Source: an uncultured Flavobacteriales bacterium
GTDB taxonomy: Bacteria > Bacteroidota > Bacteroidia > Flavobacteriales_D > CAJJDF01
Assembly: GCA_905182785.1 (NCBI GenBank)
Contig: CAJJDF010000044.1
Coordinates: 1-43,983 of the forward strand
DNA: 43,983 bases
Reading direction: 5' to 3'
Positions 25,579 through 33,918 of this stretch are shown here, piece after piece; position 1 is the first letter of the stretch, and each line of letters begins with the position of its first letter. Under the pieces are notes generated by a model. That model was not told the origin of the DNA. It worked only from the letters and a program-made list of their open reading frames with translations, and did no database searches. The translations under genes and the position numbers were made by a program.

Positions 25579-26616
25579 ATGAAAAGCTTAAAAGTGTTTA
25601 CTTGGATAGTATTGATAAATATATACTTAGTAATTGTTGCAGGAAGTATTGTGCGTATGTCTGGATCCGGAATGGGATGTCCAGATTGGCCTAAGTGTTT
25701 TGGCTATTTAATACCGCCAACAGAACAAAGTCAATTAGAATGGAAGGATAATCATGCCTTTGAAAAAGGTCAAATAATAATTCTGGATGAATCTTTAGTG
25801 GTAGCAAAATCTAATTTTACTACTGCCATTTCAGTTAATCAAAATAATTGGGAGAGTTATACCAAACACGATTACGCAGTATTTAATGTATACCATACTT
25901 GGATAGAATATATAAATCGACTATTTGGTGCGCTCTTAGGGTTCTTCGCTTTATTAATGATTTATTTCGCAGCAAAAAAATGGAAAGTCAATAAATGGTT
26001 TTTGTCGCTTTCGCTCATTCAGTTGTTTTTTATTTTGTTTCAGGCTTGGCTTGGTAAATTAACTGTAGATACGAATCTTAATCCTTATATGATTACTTAT
26101 CACATGCTAGGAGTTACCGTTATGATTGTGATTCAATTGTTGTTACTGAAATTAATTAGCAGAGAAAATACACAAGCCAAATCAGAAGGTAATAAACTAC
26201 ACGACACTATAAAAAAGGTAGCATTTGCAGGAATTGTATTAATGATAATTCAAATTATTCTTGGAACACAAGTAAGGCAACAAACCGATTTAATGATGGA
26301 TGCAGGAATAGGACGTGAATTAATTCCGCAAGGATTTGATTATGTGTTTTATATTCACCGTTCGTTTTCATTTTTGTTAGTCTTTGCAATAGGATATCTG
26401 TATTTAAAACTGAAAAAGAACTCCATTTTTGTAAAACCACTTAACTATTTGGTTGTTTTCACAGTGCTAGAAATCATAGCAGGAATTGTGTTATTTTATT
26501 TTGGAATGCAAGCTTTTGCTCAACCTATTCATATTATTTTGGCAATTCTTATCTATGGATTTTTTGTAGAATTGTTTTTGAGAACACTCTCGAAACTTCA
26601 ATCTTCGGTAGATTAA
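25579..26616 (+). CDS. ctaA: Heme A synthase (CtaA/Cox15 family)
   Basis: A 345-residue membrane protein that oxidises heme O to heme A for aa3-type cytochrome oxidases. Eight hydrophobic segments are seen. Conserved elements are VAGSIVRMSGSGMGCPDWPK at the N-terminus, the His in HTWIEYINRLFG, ITYHMLGV, YIHRSFSF and QPIHIILA, giving the expected heme-ligand histidines. The Cys-containing MGCPDWPKC loop is the variant usual in Bacteroidota. The gene follows the hydrolase by 7 bases and precedes the kinase by 36. ctaB and oxidase genes are not in the window. Confidence 0.95.
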   Translation: MKSLKVFTWIVLINIYLVIVAGSIVRMSGSGMGCPDWPKCFGYLIPPTEQSQLEWKDNHAFEKGQIIILDESLVVAKSNFTTAISVNQNNWESYTKHDYAVFNVYHTWIEYINRLFGALLGFFALLMIYFAAKKWKVNKWFLSLSLIQLFFILFQAWLGKLTVDTNLNPYMITYHMLGVTVMIVIQLLLLKLISRENTQAKSEGNKLHDTIKKVAFAGIVLMIIQIILGTQVRQQTDLMMDAGIGRELIPQGFDYVFYIHRSFSFLLVFAIGYLYLKLKKNSIFVKPLNYLVVFTVLEIIAGIVLFYFGMQAFAQPIHIILAILIYGFFVELFLRTLSKLQSSVD

Positions 26617-26652
26617 TTTTTATTCTGCGTAAAAAAATGTATTTTAGATTTG

Positions 26653-27720
26653 ATGGCAAATTCCAATGAAATAAAACTAAATAATAGAACTCAGTATTGT
26701 TTGTTTCAAACAATTGGTTGGGGTCTATTTGTTGTAATTGTAGGTTTTTTAAATTCTAATGACGGAGGAAGTAGAGTAAACCTTGTTCTTTTTTTAGGAT
26801 TAGTATTTGGTGTAAATTTATTAATCAGTCATTTTTACCGAATTCAAATAATCCGATTCAATTGGATATTGAAACCAATTGGAAATTTATTAATAAGGAT
26901 ATTAATTGCAAGTCTCGTTTTAGGGATTATGTTTTCAATAACTACTAGTTTAATAAGATTAGGAATAGGGCAAGCTGGAGATTCTTTTTTTGCAATAGAT
27001 ATTATAATTCTTGGTGTCTTGGTTTATTTCATTTGGAGTATTCTCTATTTTGTTTATTTACTTTTTTATAAAGTAAGAAGAGAGCAGTTCAAAAACATGG
27101 AGATGCACGCGCTTAATACCGAGGTAGAACTAAAGAATCTGCGTTCACAATTGAATCCTCATTTTATGTTCAATGCAATGAATAGCATTAGAGCCTTAGT
27201 GGATGAAGATCCTGAGCAATCAAAAAAAGCAATAACTCAATTGTCTAACGTGTTAAGAAATGCCTTAGTTTATAGTAAGAAAAATCTGATTAGCATAAAG
27301 GACGAAATGGCAATTGTAGATGATTATTTGAGCCTTGAGAAGATTAGATACGAAGAAAGATTACAAGTAAGGAAAGAGATAGATGAGAAGAGTTTATCGG
27401 TTCTTATTCCTCCACTTTTATTGCAAACGATTACCGAAAATGCAATAAAGCACGGAATTGCTAAATTGATGAGAGGTGGGATCATTAGTTATGAAATAAG
27501 GATTATAGAGAACTATTTATCTGTTATAGTTTCTAACACAGGAACACTGGATGAAAGTCACCAATCCGAAACAGGGATAGGAGTGAAGAACACAATAAAA
27601 AGATTGAAACTGATTTATGGGAATGATGCCACATTTGATTTAAGGCAAGTAGCAGATGAGGTAAAGTCAGAAATATTAATATTATTAAACGCCCCCAATG
27701 AGAACAATAATAGTAGATGA
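26653..27720 (+). CDS. LytS/YehU-type sensor histidine kinase
   Basis: A 355-residue kinase of the His_kinase family that pairs with LytTR regulators. Four membrane segments occupy about residues 15-140, then comes the phosphoacceptor block LKNLRSQLNPHFMFNAMNSI (His170), a helical dimerisation region, and an ATPase domain with LLLQTITENAIKHGI and the short GIGVKNTIKRLK. There is no extracytoplasmic sensor domain beyond short loops. An in-frame TTG just before the ATG is ignored. The last 23 bases overlap the response regulator gene, evidence of translational coupling. Confidence 0.94.
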   Translation: MANSNEIKLNNRTQYCLFQTIGWGLFVVIVGFLNSNDGGSRVNLVLFLGLVFGVNLLISHFYRIQIIRFNWILKPIGNLLIRILIASLVLGIMFSITTSLIRLGIGQAGDSFFAIDIIILGVLVYFIWSILYFVYLLFYKVRREQFKNMEMHALNTEVELKNLRSQLNPHFMFNAMNSIRALVDEDPEQSKKAITQLSNVLRNALVYSKKNLISIKDEMAIVDDYLSLEKIRYEERLQVRKEIDEKSLSVLIPPLLLQTITENAIKHGIAKLMRGGIISYEIRIIENYLSVIVSNTGTLDESHQSETGIGVKNTIKRLKLIYGNDATFDLRQVADEVKSEILILLNAPNENNNSR

Positions 27721-28423
27721 TGAAAGACTAGCAAGAAAGGAGCTTCATGCATTACTGAAAGAACATTCGTTTATTGATGTAATTGAAGAATGCGCTAATG
27801 CCTTTGAAGCGAAAATAGCAATAGAAAAACTAAAACCAGATTTAGTTTTTTTGGATATTCAAATGCCAGAAAAAACAGGTTTTGATTTGTTACAAGAATT
27901 AGAATTTACACCTCATATTATTTTTGTAACCGCTTATGATGAATATGCAATTAAGGCATTTGAAGTAAATGCATTTGATTATATTCTTAAGCCTGTAGAT
28001 CCGGAAAGATTAGCTAAAACATTGGGTAAAATAAAAGAAGAAATAGAAAGCGAAGAGGCAGAAGAGGAACAAATTAGTACCGAAAGACTTTCTTACGGAG
28101 ATAAAATATTTATAAAGGATGGAGAAAAATGTTGGTTTGTAAAATTAGAAGATATCCGCTATTTTGAATCGGTAGGGAATTATATAAAAGTATATTTTGA
28201 TGACAATAAACCACTGCTATTGAGGTCGCTAAATAAAATTGAGGAGAGACTTGAAGACAAACAGTTTTTTAGAACTAATAGAAAAAACATAGTGAATGTA
28301 GCATGGGTGAGTAAAGTGGATAATTGGTTTAGTGGAGGATTAAAGCTAACTTTAAAAACAGGCGAAGAAATTGAGGTTTCGAGAAGGCAGGCCCAAAAAT
28401 TTCGTGAAATAATGAGTTTATAA
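27698..28423 (+). CDS. LytTR-family response regulator
   Basis: A 241-residue regulator with a receiver domain (residues 1-115; acidic pocket DDE at 7-9, phosphoacceptor Asp53 in LVFLDIQMPEK, Lys in DYILKPVDP) joined through an acidic linker (EEIESEEAEEEQ) to a LytTR DNA-binding domain that includes FESVGNYIKVYF, FRTNRKNIVN and the final VSRRQAQKFREI. It forms a cognate pair with the kinase upstream, whose gene it overlaps. LytTR sites are direct repeats; none was identified with confidence in this window. Being in one unit with heme A synthase suggests, but does not prove, a link with respiration. Confidence 0.95.
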   Translation: MRTIIVDDERLARKELHALLKEHSFIDVIEECANAFEAKIAIEKLKPDLVFLDIQMPEKTGFDLLQELEFTPHIIFVTAYDEYAIKAFEVNAFDYILKPVDPERLAKTLGKIKEEIESEEAEEEQISTERLSYGDKIFIKDGEKCWFVKLEDIRYFESVGNYIKVYFDDNKPLLLRSLNKIEERLEDKQFFRTNRKNIVNVAWVSKVDNWFSGGLKLTLKTGEEIEVSRRQAQKFREIMSL

Positions 28424-28427
28424 TTGA

Positions 28428-29225
28428 ATGAAGAACATTCCTAAAACATATGAAATTGCTATACAAGCCTCTATTGAAGCTGGAATTGCGATTATGGAAG
28501 TTTTTCACTCCAATGATTTAGGAGTTATTATTAAAGCAGATAATTCTCCAGTGACAAAAGCAGATATAATTTCTACAGATATAATTTCTTCCTATTTAAA
28601 AGAAACTCATATTCCAATTATAGGAGAGGAGGATGAACCAGAAAAGTATGAAATAAGAGAGAAATGGAGCAAAGTTTGGATTGTAGATCCCTTAGACGGA
28701 ACAAAGGAGTTTGTAAAAAAGACGAAAGAATTTACAGTAAATATTGGACTTGTAGAGAATGGATTGCCAATTTTTGGAGTTATTTATGTGCCATCAACTC
28801 AGGAGTTATTCTTTGGTGGAGAAGAAACGGGAAGTTACAAATTCATTCACAAGGTAAAAGAGGAACTTGGCTCACAAATAAATAATGCTATCCATTTGCC
28901 AACAGAAGAAACTCCTCACGATACTATTGTGGTAACAGGAGGAAGAAACACACAACTAAGCTTTTTTAATGAGTCTCCAAGAATACAGAAACTAAATTAT
29001 TCTGAATTTACATTTATACAACTTTCTAGCTCTCTCAAGTTTTGTAGAATTGCGGAAGGAAAAATGGATATTTATCCTCGTGATTATCCCTGTATGGAAT
29101 GGGATACTGCTGCAGGTCATGCTATTGTGAATGGTGTTGGGAAAGACTTGTTTGACATCAACACGAATAAAAAATTAACTTATAACAAAGATGATTTATA
29201 CAACCCTTTCTTCCTATTAATATAG
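28428..29225 (+). CDS. cysQ: 3'(2'),5'-bisphosphate nucleotidase
   Basis: CysQ hydrolyses 3'-phosphoadenosine 5'-phosphate to AMP, removing a by-product of sulfate assimilation and acyl-carrier activation. The 265-residue product has the metal-binding motifs of the inositol-monophosphatase superfamily: Glu67 in IIGEEDEP, Asp87 and Asp90 in WIVDPLDGTKEF, and the late CMEWDTAAGHAIV. SPVTKAD near residue 40 is also typical. The start lies four bases after the response regulator stop. Sulfate assimilation genes are not in the window. Confidence 0.95.
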   Translation: MKNIPKTYEIAIQASIEAGIAIMEVFHSNDLGVIIKADNSPVTKADIISTDIISSYLKETHIPIIGEEDEPEKYEIREKWSKVWIVDPLDGTKEFVKKTKEFTVNIGLVENGLPIFGVIYVPSTQELFFGGEETGSYKFIHKVKEELGSQINNAIHLPTEETPHDTIVVTGGRNTQLSFFNESPRIQKLNYSEFTFIQLSSSLKFCRIAEGKMDIYPRDYPCMEWDTAAGHAIVNGVGKDLFDINTNKKLTYNKDDLYNPFFLLI

Positions 29226-29314
29226 TTAGACAACAAGTTAATACTGAGTATTTTTATTTTTGGCATTGAACTTGTGTATAACACTTCAAATGTTCGATTT
29301 ATTCAGCATATTAG

Positions 29315-29344
29315 TTGATTATTGAAAATAGATTGTTATTTTTA
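29315..29344 (+). promoter_or_regulatory. Candidate promoter of the OmpA-family gene
   Basis: TTG at 29315-29317 and TATTTTTA at 29337-29344 are separated by 19 bases, a good spacing for Bacteroidota -33/-7 elements, with one mismatch to TAnnTTTG. Initiation would give a very short leader before 29365. An exact TATTTTTG also occurs at 29255-29262 and could be an alternative upstream start. Confidence 0.3.
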
Positions 29345-29364
29345 AAACTTATAAAAGAAAAATT

Positions 29365-30531
29365 ATGAAAAAGAAGTATATTATTGGAGCAATCCTTTCA
29401 TTTGCAGTACTTGGAACAGCAGTAGCGCAAGACAATGAAAACCTTGTAAAAAACGGAAGTTTTGAAGAGACAAAAGGGAAGTTGAAAAGATTAAAACAAG
29501 TAGATAAAGCAGAAGATTGGTTTTCGCCAACTTCGTTAAGAGCCGATTTGTTTTCTACAAAAGCAGCAGGAACAGAAATAGGAGTTCCGCAAAATGCTTA
29601 TGGAAAAGAAGAAGCTTCTGACGGAGACAATTATGCAGGAATTATCGCTTATTCTTACAGAGGAAAAGACCCAAGAACATACATAGCAAAAGAGCTAGAT
29701 ATGAAATTGGAAAAAGGAGTGAGGTATTGTATTTCTTATGACGTAAGTCTTTCCGATTTATCTAAATATGCAGTAAATAATCTAGGAGCACATTTGTCTA
29801 AAAGACCATTTGAAGTAGATGGGAAGAAAGATATAGTACTAGGAAAGAAAGAAACAGTTGTAAAAGTTGGAGATAACAAAGTGTTTGAAAAAAGATACAG
29901 TTGGGAAAAAATGTGTGCAGAATATGAAGGAGTAGGAGGTGAAAGATTTATTACAATCGGAAACTTTGATGAAACTGCAGAGACTAAGTTTCTTAAATTA
30001 AGAAAGAAAAAAGATTTTAAAGGAACTCAAGTTCCAATGGCTTACTATTATATTGATAATGTAAAAGTAGTAATTATAGAAGAAGGAGAATCTTGTAATT
30101 GTGATGATGTAGTCGAGTCTGAAGTTGAAAGAATAATTTACAGCAAAGCAAGTACTTCAATAGAAGGATTTACAGTAGAAGAAAAAATTGATAACTCTAC
30201 AGTTTATTTTGCTTATTTAAAAGCAAATTTATTGCCTAATACAAAAGATGATTTGGATGTATTAGCTGAGGTAATGATTGAAAATCCTCAACTTAGATTG
30301 ACTGTTTTTGGTCACACAACTAAAGATGAAGCACTGGCAGCAAGATCTAAAGAAGAACATTTAGGATTGGCTGATAGAAGAATAGGAAATGTAATTGAAT
30401 ATTTAAAAAGTCACGGAATTAGTGAAGACAGATTTAAAAGAGAAGTAATGAATGATTCAGCTCCAGACTCTGATGAAGGAACTATGGTAGCGAAAGCTAA
30501 AAATAGAAGAGTTACTTTTAAAAAACAATAG
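29365..30531 (+). CDS. OmpA-family protein with N-terminal carbohydrate-binding-like domain
   Basis: A 388-residue precursor with signal peptide (MKKKYIIGAILSFAVLGTAV, then AQ at the cleavage site). Residues about 25-235 form a jelly-roll-like domain opening with ENLVKNGSFEE and containing repeated aromatic strands, typical of carbohydrate-binding or choice-of-anchor modules. A short linker with the CNCDD cysteine pair leads to a C-terminal OmpA/MotB-like domain (LPNTKDDLDVLAEVMIENPQ, then LRLTVFGHTT and LADRRIGNVIEYLKSHGI and the final KNRRVTFKK) expected to hold peptidoglycan. It probably tethers the outer membrane or a surface layer to the wall. It is monocistronic, with a terminator directly after it. 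Confidence 0.9.
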   Translation: MKKKYIIGAILSFAVLGTAVAQDNENLVKNGSFEETKGKLKRLKQVDKAEDWFSPTSLRADLFSTKAAGTEIGVPQNAYGKEEASDGDNYAGIIAYSYRGKDPRTYIAKELDMKLEKGVRYCISYDVSLSDLSKYAVNNLGAHLSKRPFEVDGKKDIVLGKKETVVKVGDNKVFEKRYSWEKMCAEYEGVGGERFITIGNFDETAETKFLKLRKKKDFKGTQVPMAYYYIDNVKVVIIEEGESCNCDDVVESEVERIIYSKASTSIEGFTVEEKIDNSTVYFAYLKANLLPNTKDDLDVLAEVMIENPQLRLTVFGHTTKDEALAARSKEEHLGLADRRIGNVIEYLKSHGISEDRFKREVMNDSAPDSDEGTMVAKAKNRRVTFKKQ

Positions 30532-30548
30532 AAAATAATAATAGGATG

Positions 30549-30580
30549 AAAAGACTCAGTGAAAGCTGGGTCTTTTTTTT
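30549..30580 (+). terminator. Intrinsic terminator after the OmpA-family gene
   Basis: Stem AAAAGACTCAG/CTGGGTCTTTT (30549-30559 and 30566-30576, one G-T wobble) with a 6-base loop, followed by eight T in all. It lies between convergent genes; on the minus strand its tail is four T, so it may also help to end folC. Confidence 0.85.
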
Positions 30581-30588
30581 GGATAATA

Positions 30589-31809
30589 TTAAAGAATATC
30601 AGCAACAATAAAGTTGCTGCCTGTGATAACAATGAAATTATTCTTGTTGGATTCATTCTTAGCTTTCTCAAGCCCTTTAGAAACCGATTTATAAGATTTT
30701 CCAGTTATTCCGATCTTAGATGCTATCTTTTTTAACTCCTTTCCTTTAAGAATCCTTTCATTAGAAGAAGAGCAAAAATAGAATTGGGTATTTTCAGGAA
30801 ATAACTGTAACATATTTTCGTGATTTTTATCGTCTGCCATTCCAATTATTACTTGCAATTTTTGGAATGAGTAAGTTTCAATCTCTTTTATTAAAGACTC
30901 AATTCCGTTTAGATTATGAGCTGTGTCAAGAACTATAAAAGGATTTTTACTAATGAGTTGAAATCTTCCAAGTAATTTGGTGTTTTTAATCACATTTTTC
31001 AATCCATTTTTTATACTTACTTTATCAATTTTCCAGCCGGTTTTATTTAATACTTCAATGGTTTGCAAACATGTTTTAGCATTTTTTTGTTGGATGTTTC
31101 CTTTCAAATCCAATTCGTATTTTTCTTCTATATTTTCGTCTGAAAAATAAATAGGAGATTTTAATTCGTTTGCTATTTTTTCAAAAATAGGTTTGGTAAT
31201 TGAATTGGTTTCACCAATTACAACAGGAGTATTTTTTTTTATTATCCCGCCTTTTTCTTTTGCAATGAGCTCTATGGTGTCGCCAAGGATAGCCGTATGT
31301 TCTAGTGAGATATTTGTAATAAGAGAAACTTCAGGTGAAATTATATTCGTAGAATCTAATCTTCCTCCAAGGCCAGTTTCTATGACATTGATGTCTGTTT
31401 GTTTTTTTTCGAAATAATGAAAAGCCAAACCTACAGTCCATTCAAAGAAAGAAGGGGTTATTTCTTGCAATAAATTCTTGTTTGTATGAACGAATTCAAT
31501 GACTTCTTTTTGGGAAATAGATTCTCCGTTTATTCTTATTCTTTCTCTAAAATCTTTGAGGTGAGGCGAAGTATACAACCCCACTTTGTAACCCGCTTCT
31601 TGAAGCACAGAGGCAATCATATGCGAAGTAGAACCTTTCCCATTGGTTCCGGCAACATGAATAGTCTTGATGTTGTGTTGTGGATTGTTTAGCAATTCAC
31701 AAATCTTAGTGATATTACCTAAATCAGCTTTGTAAGCTTTTCCTCCTAATTTTTGGTATTGTGGAAGTTGAGAGAATAAAAAGGCTAAAGTTTCTTGATA
31801 AGAATTCAA
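30589..31809 (-). CDS. folC: Folylpolyglutamate synthase / dihydrofolate synthase
   Basis: FolC adds glutamates to folate, and in most bacteria also makes dihydrofolate from dihydropteroate. The 406-residue product starts with MNSYQETLAFLFSQLPQYQK and has the P-loop HVAGTNGKGSTSHM (54-61), TSPHLKDFRERI, NVIETGLGGRLDSTN, SLITNISLEHTAILGDT and, in the C-terminal ligase domain, VLDTAHNLNG. Length is normal. It is 7 bases after the TonB-like gene, ending the exbB-exbD-tonB-folC unit, an arrangement seen in other Bacteroidota. Its functional link with the Ton genes is not obvious. Confidence 0.95.
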   Translation of the reverse strand: MNSYQETLAFLFSQLPQYQKLGGKAYKADLGNITKICELLNNPQHNIKTIHVAGTNGKGSTSHMIASVLQEAGYKVGLYTSPHLKDFRERIRINGESISQKEVIEFVHTNKNLLQEITPSFFEWTVGLAFHYFEKKQTDINVIETGLGGRLDSTNIISPEVSLITNISLEHTAILGDTIELIAKEKGGIIKKNTPVVIGETNSITKPIFEKIANELKSPIYFSDENIEEKYELDLKGNIQQKNAKTCLQTIEVLNKTGWKIDKVSIKNGLKNVIKNTKLLGRFQLISKNPFIVLDTAHNLNGIESLIKEIETYSFQKLQVIIGMADDKNHENMLQLFPENTQFYFCSSSNERILKGKELKKIASKIGITGKSYKSVSKGLEKAKNESNKNNFIVITGSNFIVADIL

Positions 31810-31816
31810 GGTAGAT

Positions 31817-32542
31817 TTATTGAAGCGTGTAATTAATTAAACGGTAAGCAATGCTTATTTCTTCTCGTTTACTATTAGCAGAAAACATGTATTTTAAGCC
31901 GTCTCGCTTTGCTTTATTTAAAAGAACAGCATCCGAGGTTGTAGTTTCTCTCCTGCTTGATAATACCTGTACACTAGTCACTCTTCCTTTTCTATTTACA
32001 AAAAGTTTAACTAATACTTTTCCTTGTTCTTGAGTTGGGTTTTTGAATTCTGGATTAGATCCATCTCCCGAACCTATTTTACCAAAACCTTTTAATCCAG
32101 GACCATTTCCCTCATTTTCTCCAATTCCAGAATCGTTACCTTTTCCATCCTCCGAACCTTGTCCTTCTCCACTTCCATCTCCACCAAAAGCATTTGCAGC
32201 AGAAGCCTGAGCATTTGCTTTCTTTTCGGTAGTTGTTGTAGATGAAGTTTTACTGGCTTTTTTATCTGATTTTTTAACAGCAGATTCAGTTTTTTGAGTA
32301 ACCACAGGTTCTACCACATTTTGAGACTCTTCTGATACAGTTTCAGATTCTGAAGGAGAAGCACTGCTTCCGCCCCTAGAACTAGATCCACTTGGAGTGA
32401 AATCCATCAACAAAATTACAGGCTCTTTTTCCACTTTCTTTGTGTCCATAGTGAAAGCAAATAGCAAAAGGATTACAAGCAAGTGTGTAACACCTGATAT
32501 AATTAATCCTAATTTCCTATTTTTCTTTTCGTCCTTACTCAT
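31817..32542 (-). CDS. TonB-family protein with Ser/Gly-rich linker
   Basis: A 241-residue partner of the adjacent ExbB/ExbD. After a basic N-terminus there is one membrane helix (about residues 11-30, LGLIISGVTHLLVILLLFAF). A low-complexity periplasmic linker rich in Ser, Gly, Lys and Glu occupies about residues 50-170 and contains GGDGSGEGQGSEDGKGNDSG. The C-terminal domain starts with GKVLVKLFVNRKGRVTSVQV. The linker replaces the proline-rich spacer of the other TonB at 3525-4199. The C-terminal domain is short and diverged, so a TolA-like role cannot be excluded. It is 59 bases after exbD and 7 before folC. Confidence 0.88.
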   Translation of the reverse strand: MSKDEKKNRKLGLIISGVTHLLVILLLFAFTMDTKKVEKEPVILLMDFTPSGSSSRGGSSASPSESETVSEESQNVVEPVVTQKTESAVKKSDKKASKTSSTTTTEKKANAQASAANAFGGDGSGEGQGSEDGKGNDSGIGENEGNGPGLKGFGKIGSGDGSNPEFKNPTQEQGKVLVKLFVNRKGRVTSVQVLSSRRETTTSDAVLLNKAKRDGLKYMFSANSKREEISIAYRLINYTLQ

Positions 32543-32601
32543 TGTACTGTATGTTTCTTTGTTTAACGAAGTTTACACAAAAGAGTTTTAATTAAAACTC
32601 T

Positions 32602-32991
32602 TTATTTATCCGCCATGATGGCAATTTTCATTTTTCTTTCCTTTGCTAAGGAAATAATTTGAATAGCAATTCCGTAGTCTGAAGTCTTATCTCCGTACAA
32701 TGCAACTAATCTAGTTGTATCTGAAGCAATTGCTGTTTCTATTGCATCTCCTAACTGTTCGAACTGAATTACTTTTTTATTCAATAAAATGGTATTATCA
32801 GGCTGTATCACAACAGTTGCTAATGCTGAACCAGGTTCGGCAGTTTCTCCTCCTTGCGGTAAATCTACATCTACTGCATTTTTTGCTAAGGCAGATAAGA
32901 TGATAAAGAATATCAAAAGCAAGAATACTAAATCCGTCATGGAAGACATTCCACCTTCTATTTTGACTTTATTTTGACTTATTAAACTCAT
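32602..32991 (-). CDS. exbD: ExbD/TolR-family biopolymer transport protein
   Basis: A 129-residue proton-channel subunit. One membrane helix follows the functional Asp: SSMTDLVFLLLIFFIILSAL near residues 17-38, with the essential Asp in MTDLVF. The periplasmic domain (VDVDLPQGGET onward) has the ExbD/TolR fold ending with ERKMKIAIMADK. The ATG at 32991 (MSLISQNKVKIEGG) is preferred to one ten codons upstream because the longer form would add a segment outside the family pattern. It lies 67 bases after exbB; a short repeat fills part of that gap. Confidence 0.93.
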   Translation of the reverse strand: MSLISQNKVKIEGGMSSMTDLVFLLLIFFIILSALAKNAVDVDLPQGGETAEPGSALATVVIQPDNTILLNKKVIQFEQLGDAIETAIASDTTRLVALYGDKTSDYGIAIQIISLAKERKMKIAIMADK

Positions 32992-33031
32992 ATAAATTAA
33001 TTTTTGTATCGATAAATTCAATGAAAACCTT

Positions 33032-33057
33032 TGTCACATTGAGCGGAGTCGAAATGC
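33032..33057. repeat. Intergenic repeat-like sequence between exbB and exbD
   Basis: A 26-base stretch containing TTGAGCGGAGTCGAAATG. It is more G+C-rich than its surroundings and resembles, from memory, a short palindromic element scattered through many flavobacterial genomes (usually written as the complement, CGACTCCGCTCA with flanks). Only one copy is present in this window, so the repeat status is from recall and not from a comparison. It abuts the exbB stop codon. Confidence 0.4.
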
Positions 33058-33058
33058 G

Positions 33059-33751
33059 TTAGTTTCCTGGCTCTTCCAATATATCAATAAACTCTATCGA
33101 GTGAGCCTCCATGTTTTGTACAACTTTAGATACTCTTGACACTAAAAAATTGTAAAAGAAATAAGCTAAAATTCCTACGATAAGTCCGGCAACTGTTGTT
33201 ACCATTGCCATCATAATTCCTCCTGAAAGTGTTTCAAGAAAATCAGCTTTTATTCCTGTATTCTTCAAATCATAAAATACTTTTATCATTCCCAATACTG
33301 TCCCCAAGAAACCAATCATTGGAGCAATCCCAGAAATTGTCGCTAGTGCAGATACATTGTTTTCTAGCCTAGAGATTTCCAATTTACCCACGTTCTCTAC
33401 AGATGCTTTTATGTCTTGCATTGGTTTCCCAATTCTAGAAACTCCTTTGTCTACCATTCTTGCGATTGGACTATCTGTGGATGCACACAAGTTTTTTGCA
33501 GAATCTAATTTTCCTTCTTGTACATAATCTTTTATCCTAGACATGAACTGGTCTTCTTCGTTCCCAGCTTTTCTCAATGCCATAAATCTTTCTACAAAAA
33601 TAAAAATTGCATAAATAGACATCAGTAACAATGGAATTAGAATATACCACGAGTTAGACTCTACTATAATTTCCATTATAGACATATCAGGTGCAGCATT
33701 ATTTGCAAGTGAATCGGCTAAAGCTCCAGTATTATCAGCAGTTTGTATCAT
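33059..33751 (-). CDS. exbB: ExbB/TolQ/MotA-family proton channel subunit
   Basis: A 230-residue protein with three membrane segments: one near residues 35-52 (YILIPLLLMSIYAIFIFVER) and two in the C-terminal half (ATISGIAPMIGFLGTVLGMI and MVTTVAGLIVGILAYFFYNF), the layout of ExbB. The conserved GFLGTVLGMI and the Thr/Gly pattern of the last helix are those of the proton-channel family. It forms the ExbB5-ExbD2-type motor with the next gene and energises the TonB protein encoded third in the unit. Confidence 0.94.
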   Translation of the reverse strand: MIQTADNTGALADSLANNAAPDMSIMEIIVESNSWYILIPLLLMSIYAIFIFVERFMALRKAGNEEDQFMSRIKDYVQEGKLDSAKNLCASTDSPIARMVDKGVSRIGKPMQDIKASVENVGKLEISRLENNVSALATISGIAPMIGFLGTVLGMIKVFYDLKNTGIKADFLETLSGGIMMAMVTTVAGLIVGILAYFFYNFLVSRVSKVVQNMEAHSIEFIDILEEPGN

Positions 33752-33863
33752 TGGGTTAGGTTTTTAGTTTTAATAACAAGATAAAATTACACTTCTCATC
33801 CTAAGTTCATATTGTAATTGTGTTTAATTGTAAACACAATGATGTTAGTTTTATTGTTGAGCA

Positions 33864-33896
33864 CAAAAAAAACCTCTCAGTTTTGTGAGAGGTTTT
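33864..33896 (-). terminator. Intrinsic terminator after nhaD
   Basis: Perfect 11-bp stem AAAACCTCTCA/TGAGAGGTTTT (33869-33879 and 33886-33896) with loop GTTTTG, followed on the minus strand by a run of T (plus A run from 33864). It lies 22 bases past the nhaD stop and separates it from exbB. Confidence 0.88.
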
Positions 33897-33918
33897 GAAT
33901 TTATTTTTTGAATTTATT

